Shown here piece by piece: positions 12,446-15,755 of a stretch of 15,755 bases of DNA. A program made the position numbers and the translations under genes. Below the pieces are notes generated by a model. It was not told the origin of the DNA and ran no database searches. It worked only from the letters and a program-made list of their open reading frames with translations. Positions within the stretch are counted from its first letter, which is position 1; each line of letters opens with the position of its first letter. This stretch comes from Verrucomicrobia bacterium UBA1629 (GTDB taxonomy: Bacteria; Verrucomicrobiota; Kiritimatiellia; RFP12; UBA1067), in NCBI GenBank assembly GCA_002321305.1, contig DCMF01000003.1, positions 1 through 15,755 of the forward strand, written 5' to 3'.

Positions 12446-13450
12446 ATGAAGAAACTTCTGTTTGCAATCACACTGCTCATTGGAGGAACGGTCATGGCAC
12501 TGACGGAAAAGGAAAGGACGCTCTGTGACGTTGCCGCCTGCACGGCGCGCGGCGACCTGAAGCGGCTGGAGGGCGCGTTCGAGACGGCCTACGTGTCCGG
12601 CTGGACGACGCGCGAACTGAAGGACGCCGCAACGCAGCTCTACGCCTACTGCGGCTTTCCCAAGGCATTGAACGCGCTCGGCGTTCTCTATAGGCTCGCG
12701 CCCGAAGCGGAGCGCGGCCCGGCGGCAGACAACCCGTCGCGCCCCGACGGCGACTCGCTCGCGCGCGGCACGGCGAACCAGACGAGGCTTTGCGGGCACG
12801 AGGTGGCGGGCCCGTTCTTCGACTGGTGTCCCGCGATCGGCGACTACCTGCGTGCGCACCTCTTCGGCGACATCTTCGGACGTGACGTCCTTGACTGGCG
12901 CACGCGCGAGATCGCGACCGTGTCCGCGCTCGCGGCGCTCGGCAACGTGAAGCCGCAGCTTGACGCGCACATCGGCGTTGCGAAGCACAACGGCGTGACG
13001 GATGCGGAGATCGCGGACATCCTCGCGGTCGCCTGCACGGAGGACACGGTCAGCCCCTTCCGAGCAGGGACGCCCAACACGCGCTTCCGGCAGTACTTCA
13101 GCGGACGCTCCTGGCTTGCCGCGCTCACGAAGCGCGAGAAGGAGACGGGCGTGCCGATCCACAACGTCACCTTCGAGCCAGGCTGCCGCAACAACTGGCA
13201 TTCCCATACGGGCGGACAGATCCTCGTCTGCGTCGGCGGCGAGGGCTGGTACCAGGCGCGTGGCGAAAAGGCCGTGAAGATGGTGCCGGGTTCGGTCGTC
13301 GAGATTCCGGCGACCGTCGAGCACTGGCACGGCGCGGGACCGAAGACGTGGTTCAGCCATCTCGCCATCGAATGCCATCCCGACACGAACAAGAACACGT
13401 GGCTCGAACCCGTGTCCGACGCGGACTACGCGGAGGCGACAAAGGAGTAG
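12446..13450 (+). CDS. Tandem carboxymuconolactone decarboxylase-like and cupin fusion protein, exported
   Basis: A protein of 334 residues. Residues 1-18 form a signal peptide (MKKLLFAITLLIGGTVMA, cleavage after VMA). Two CMD/AhpD-like helical segments follow: about 20-85 (AAC, AYCGFPKALNALGVL) and 135-210 (FGRDVLDWRTREIATVSALA, AHIGVAKHNGVTDAEIADIL). They lack the redox CxxC of AhpD. The C-terminal cupin (about 235-312) has metal-ligand candidates H252 and H254 in NNWHSHTGGQ and H293 or H295 in PATVEHWHGAG. Such fusions occur near flavodoxins and hydrolases in gut anaerobes; the substrate is unknown. ATG 12446 has no ribosome site but a possible -10 just upstream, whereas ATG 12494 (residue 17) has GGAGG 7 bases before it. 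The broken hydrolase follows after 4 bases, its ribosome site lying in this gene's last codons. Confidence 0.9.
   Translation: MKKLLFAITLLIGGTVMALTEKERTLCDVAACTARGDLKRLEGAFETAYVSGWTTRELKDAATQLYAYCGFPKALNALGVLYRLAPEAERGPAADNPSRPDGDSLARGTANQTRLCGHEVAGPFFDWCPAIGDYLRAHLFGDIFGRDVLDWRTREIATVSALAALGNVKPQLDAHIGVAKHNGVTDAEIADILAVACTEDTVSPFRAGTPNTRFRQYFSGRSWLAALTKREKETGVPIHNVTFEPGCRNNWHSHTGGQILVCVGGEGWYQARGEKAVKMVPGSVVEIPATVEHWHGAGPKTWFSHLAIECHPDTNKNTWLEPVSDADYAEATKE
12482..12486 (+). promoter_or_regulatory. Internal Shine-Dalgarno in the CMD-cupin gene
   Basis: GGAGG with 7 bases to the in-frame ATG 12494, one residue before the predicted signal cleavage site. The GGA-GGA codons for Gly-Gly of the signal peptide create it, so it may be coincidental. 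Initiation there would give a cytoplasmic protein. Confidence 0.4.
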
Positions 13451-13454
13451 GGCA

Positions 13455-14170
13455 ATGACACGGATACGGAATGTCCTGCTGGCTCTTCTCGGATGCGCAG
13501 GCCTTGTCGGCTGGGGCGATGACGTACCGCTTCTGATTGCACGACAAGGCGTTTTCTCGTCGGGCGGAACGGTCACGGCACCCGTGTCCGGCGCTTATGA
13601 TCCGGCAAAGAGCTGGACGGACTTGACGCGGCGCGGCAATACCGCGCACATCGACCATGCCAGCATCTTCTTCCAGATTCCGGCGGGGTCGAACCGTACG
13701 CCCATCGTGTACCTGCATGGATACGGACAGTCCCGCATCTGCTGGCAAACCACGCCGGACGGACGGGAAGGATGGTCCGACTACTTTCTGCGGCGAGGAC
13801 ATGCGGCGTTTCTCGTCGACCAGCCGCGTCGGGGTGCGGCGGGGGCAACGGCGACGATGACAACGGATGCCCTTGATGCAGAAGGTCAGAATTACAAGCC
13901 CGGTGATCAGGCTTGGTACACGCACTTCCGAATCGGGCGCGTCCTGCCCGAGCGGTATGAAGGATCGGCCTTCCCCGCCGGCACGGACGCGCTCAACCAG
14001 TTCCTTCGTCAGACGACGGTGAATACGGGCCGTTATATGGCGGCGATGCGACAGTCGTCGATCTGCCTCGTCTGGGCATCACGGGCAACAGCCACTTCAT
14101 GTTTCAGGAAACGAACAACACCATCATTGCCGACCATCTCGAAAAGTGGCTGGTCGCACATAACCTATGA
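13455..14170 (+). pseudogene. Alpha/beta hydrolase broken by an internal deletion and frameshift
   Basis: The N-terminal part from ATG 13455, with AAAGGAG 7 bases upstream, has a hydrophobic N-terminus and then clear alpha/beta-hydrolase blocks: PIVYLHGYGQS, TTPDGREGW, FLRRGHAAFLVDQPRRG and DALNQFLRQTTVNTG. After about 14036 the frame becomes nonsense, running on to a stop at 14178-14180. In another frame the family C-terminus appears at 14039-14170: GGDATVVDLPRLGITGNSHF and then NNTIIADHLEKWL to TGA 14168-14170. The middle third, where the catalytic Ser (T-H-S-Q-S-G-G in relatives) should lie, is absent. A deletion that is not a multiple of three joins the two ends. The gene is predicted to be non-functional, though an assembly error is possible. 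It lies between the CMD-cupin gene and an intact hydrolase. Confidence 0.8.
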
Positions 14171-14181
14171 AAGGAGATGAT

Positions 14182-15213
14182 ATGAATAAAGCTCTAATTG
14201 GAGTCATCGCCTCGACTCTGGCAGTTGCCGCGCAGGCGGCAGAGCTCAAGCTCTGCGAGACGTGGGACAAGACCTTTCCGGAATCGGATCGCGTCGAGCA
14301 TGCCAAGGCGACATTCCGCAACCGTTTCGGCATCACGCTCGCGGCGGATGTGTACAAGCCGAAAGACAAGGCGGGACGGTTTCCGGCCATTGCCGTTTCG
14401 GGTCCGTTTGGCGCGGTGAAGGAGCAGGCGAGCGGTCTTTACGCCCAGACGCTGGCCGAACGCGGATTCCTGACGATCGCATTCGATCCGTCGTTTACCG
14501 GCGAATCGGGCGGTACGCCGCGCAGCACGACATCCGTAGACCTCTGCACGGAGGACTTTTCGGCGGCCGTGGACTATCTGGTCTGCCGCGACGATGTTGA
14601 TCCCGACCGAATCGGCATTTGCGGTATCTGCGGATGGGGCGGATTCGCCATCAACGCCGCCGCCATCGATGCGCGGATCAGGGCGACTGTGGCGGTGACG
14701 ATGTACGACATGAATCGCGTCATGGCGAACGGGTATTTTGACGCGGCGGATTCCGCGTCTGCCCGGAATCTTCTGCGCCGGCGGTTCGGCGAACAGCGGA
14801 CGGCCGATGCAAAGTCCGGAGTTGCGAAGCCGGCCGGCGGCGTTCCCGAAAAGCTGCCGGAAGACGCGCCGCAGTTCGCAAAGGACTATCAGGCGTACTA
14901 CAAGACGCCGAGGGGATTCCATCCGCGTTCGCCCAATTCCACGGACGGCTATGGGGACGTCTCCCGGCTGGCGATTGCCAACTCGCCGATTCTTGCGTAT
15001 GCGGATGAGATTGAAAGAGCCGTCATGGTCGTTCACGGTGAAAAGGCGCACAGCCGCTATTTCGGCGAAGCGGCGTTCAAGAAGCTGAAGGGCGACAACA
15101 AGGAACTCGTCATCGTGCCTGACGCAAGCCACTGCGACCTCTATGACGGCGGCGGCAAGAACGCCATCCCCTTTGACCGCATCGAGGCGTTCTACAGGCG
15201 GAACATGAAGTAA
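14182..15213 (+). CDS. Exported alpha/beta hydrolase
   Basis: A protein of 343 residues. Residues 1-19 form a signal peptide (MNKALIGVIASTLAVAAQA, then AELKL). The alpha/beta-hydrolase core follows: a beta strand and turn at FPAIAVSGPFGAVKEQASGL, LAERGFLTIAFDPSFTGESG, the elbow region RIGICGICGWGGFAINAAAI (143-162) and a late VVHGEKAHSRYFGEAAFKKL. H317 in PDASHCDLYD is the probable catalytic His. The elbow has no Ser: C150 sits where the nucleophile is expected, but the following glycines are shifted by one, as in a known DLH-related group. ATG 14182 is used because AAGGAG lies 5 bases before it, overlapping the end of the broken hydrolase. It belongs to the LysR-linked cluster; its substrate is unknown. 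Confidence 0.9.
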   Translation: MNKALIGVIASTLAVAAQAAELKLCETWDKTFPESDRVEHAKATFRNRFGITLAADVYKPKDKAGRFPAIAVSGPFGAVKEQASGLYAQTLAERGFLTIAFDPSFTGESGGTPRSTTSVDLCTEDFSAAVDYLVCRDDVDPDRIGICGICGWGGFAINAAAIDARIRATVAVTMYDMNRVMANGYFDAADSASARNLLRRRFGEQRTADAKSGVAKPAGGVPEKLPEDAPQFAKDYQAYYKTPRGFHPRSPNSTDGYGDVSRLAIANSPILAYADEIERAVMVVHGEKAHSRYFGEAAFKKLKGDNKELVIVPDASHCDLYDGGGKNAIPFDRIEAFYRRNMK

Positions 15214-15243
15214 TCTGGTTCAGATTCCAAAGGAGAAACGAAC

Positions 15244-15755
15244 ATGAACAACAAGAAGAAAGTGCTGATCATCTCATCCTCACTGCGTCCGAACTCGAAT
15301 TCGCATGCGCTGTGCGAGCAGGTCGCGAAGGGCGTGGAGGCCGCCGGGGGCGAGGCGCAGCTCGTGCGGCTTCTCGGCAAGAAGCTCGGCTACTGCATGG
15401 GCTGCTACGCCTGCCAGAAGCTGCACCACTGCGTCCAGAAGGACGACGCGAACGACATCTGCCGCGCCATCTGCGAGGCGGACGCGGTCGTGTTCGGCAC
15501 ACCCGTCTACTACTTCACGATCTGCGCGCAGCTGAAGACGGTTCTCGACCGCTCCGTGCAGTTCTGGCCCGAGCCGAAGGGCAAGCCGTACTACGTCGTC
15601 GCGACGATGGCGGAGAATGCCCCGTTCGACAACGTCCTCGCGGCGATCCAGGGCTACATGGACTGCTTTGACGGCGCGCGAATCGCCGGCAGCGTCCTCG
15701 CGACGGAAGTCTACGAGCCGGGTGCGGTGAAGTCCACGAAGTTCATGCAGGAGGC
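15244..15755 (+). CDS. Iron-sulfur flavoprotein/NADPH-dependent FMN reductase family (right-truncated)
   Basis: The first 170 residues are present; the gene runs off the window. The N-terminus KKKVLIISSSLRPNSNSHAL is the FMN-phosphate-binding start of the FMN_red/flavodoxin-like fold, and FGTPVYYFTICAQLKTVLDR is the second flavin loop. Between them CMGCYACQKLHHC places C51, C54, C57 and C63 in the compact CX2CX2CX5C pattern of iron-sulfur flavoproteins (Isf), which bind a [4Fe-4S] cluster and reduce O2, H2O2 or other acceptors. AAAGGAG lies 8 bases before ATG 15244. It has no signal peptide, unlike the flavodoxin at the front of the cluster, and follows the intact hydrolase by 30 bases. Confidence 0.88.
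   Translation, partial: MNNKKKVLIISSSLRPNSNSHALCEQVAKGVEAAGGEAQLVRLLGKKLGYCMGCYACQKLHHCVQKDDANDICRAICEADAVVFGTPVYYFTICAQLKTVLDRSVQFWPEPKGKPYYVVATMAENAPFDNVLAAIQGYMDCFDGARIAGSVLATEVYEPGAVKSTKFMQE

Noticed and set aside
12202..12543. A 113-codon minus-strand frame across the inverted-repeat element
   Set aside because: It crosses a hairpin-rich repeat and runs into the cupin gene, with no domain; such frames arise in interspersed repeats.
12422..13576. A 384-codon minus-strand frame opposite the CMD-cupin gene
   Set aside because: Arg-rich shadow translation with no motif; the sense gene has a signal peptide, CMD and cupin motifs.

Overview
The window reads as a 15.8 kb stretch of a GC-rich bacterial chromosome carrying housekeeping, surface-glycan and redox genes plus a small decayed mobile region at the left end. 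High third-position GC, a CACGGATT-type interspersed hairpin, a G-free low-complexity run inserted in a housekeeping gene, and an exported flavodoxin/cupin/hydrolase cluster together suggest an uncultivated anaerobic bacterium, perhaps of the PVC group (Kiritimatiellota/Lentisphaerota type). That placement is inference; there is no rRNA or other phylogenetic marker to anchor it.

Left end (1-1620): the C-terminus of an unidentified protein, a start-less remnant resembling the C-terminal domain of phage MuF/polyvalent proteins, a convergent HigB/HigA-type toxin-antitoxin pair on the minus strand, and about 400 bases without a recognisable gene. A consensus promoter then drives tRNA-Arg(TCT). 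Centre left (1819-4641, plus strand): ligA (NAD-dependent DNA ligase with an in-frame G-free insertion) and, three bases later, an OmpR/PhoB-type response regulator whose DNA-binding domain lacks about 12 residues and which has no kinase beside it.

Centre (4626-9061, minus strand): one probable transcription unit. From its promoter it reads tRNA-Gly(TCC), tRNA-Leu(CAA), tRNA-Ser(GGA), a large GT2/GT-C fusion glycosyltransferase, UDP-galactopyranose mutase (glf) and a minimal tilS. The protein genes overlap one another by 4 and up to 32 bases. The glycan pair would make UDP-galactofuranose and a lipid-linked or polymer-attached sugar; tilS is a tRNA-modification enzyme sharing the transcript with tRNAs. 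A divergent promoter at about 9095 serves a short-form malic enzyme.

Right (10439-15755, plus strand): a LysR-type regulator with a consensus promoter, an upstream T-N11-A box and no leader. After it come an exported flavodoxin, a fused CMD-CMD-cupin protein with a signal peptide, a deletion-broken alpha/beta hydrolase, a second exported alpha/beta hydrolase, and an iron-sulfur flavoprotein cut off by the window end. This looks like a LysR-linked redox/detoxification cluster with an unusually exported component. Two non-coding repeats sit inside it: a CACGGATT hairpin that supplies the regulator's stop codon, and a 237-bp element bounded by a perfect 17-bp inverted repeat.

No single undescribed system is proven here. 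The best leads are the GT2/GT-C fusion coupled to glf, the shortened response regulator, the paired signal-peptide/internal-start architecture of two cluster genes, and the inverted-repeat element.
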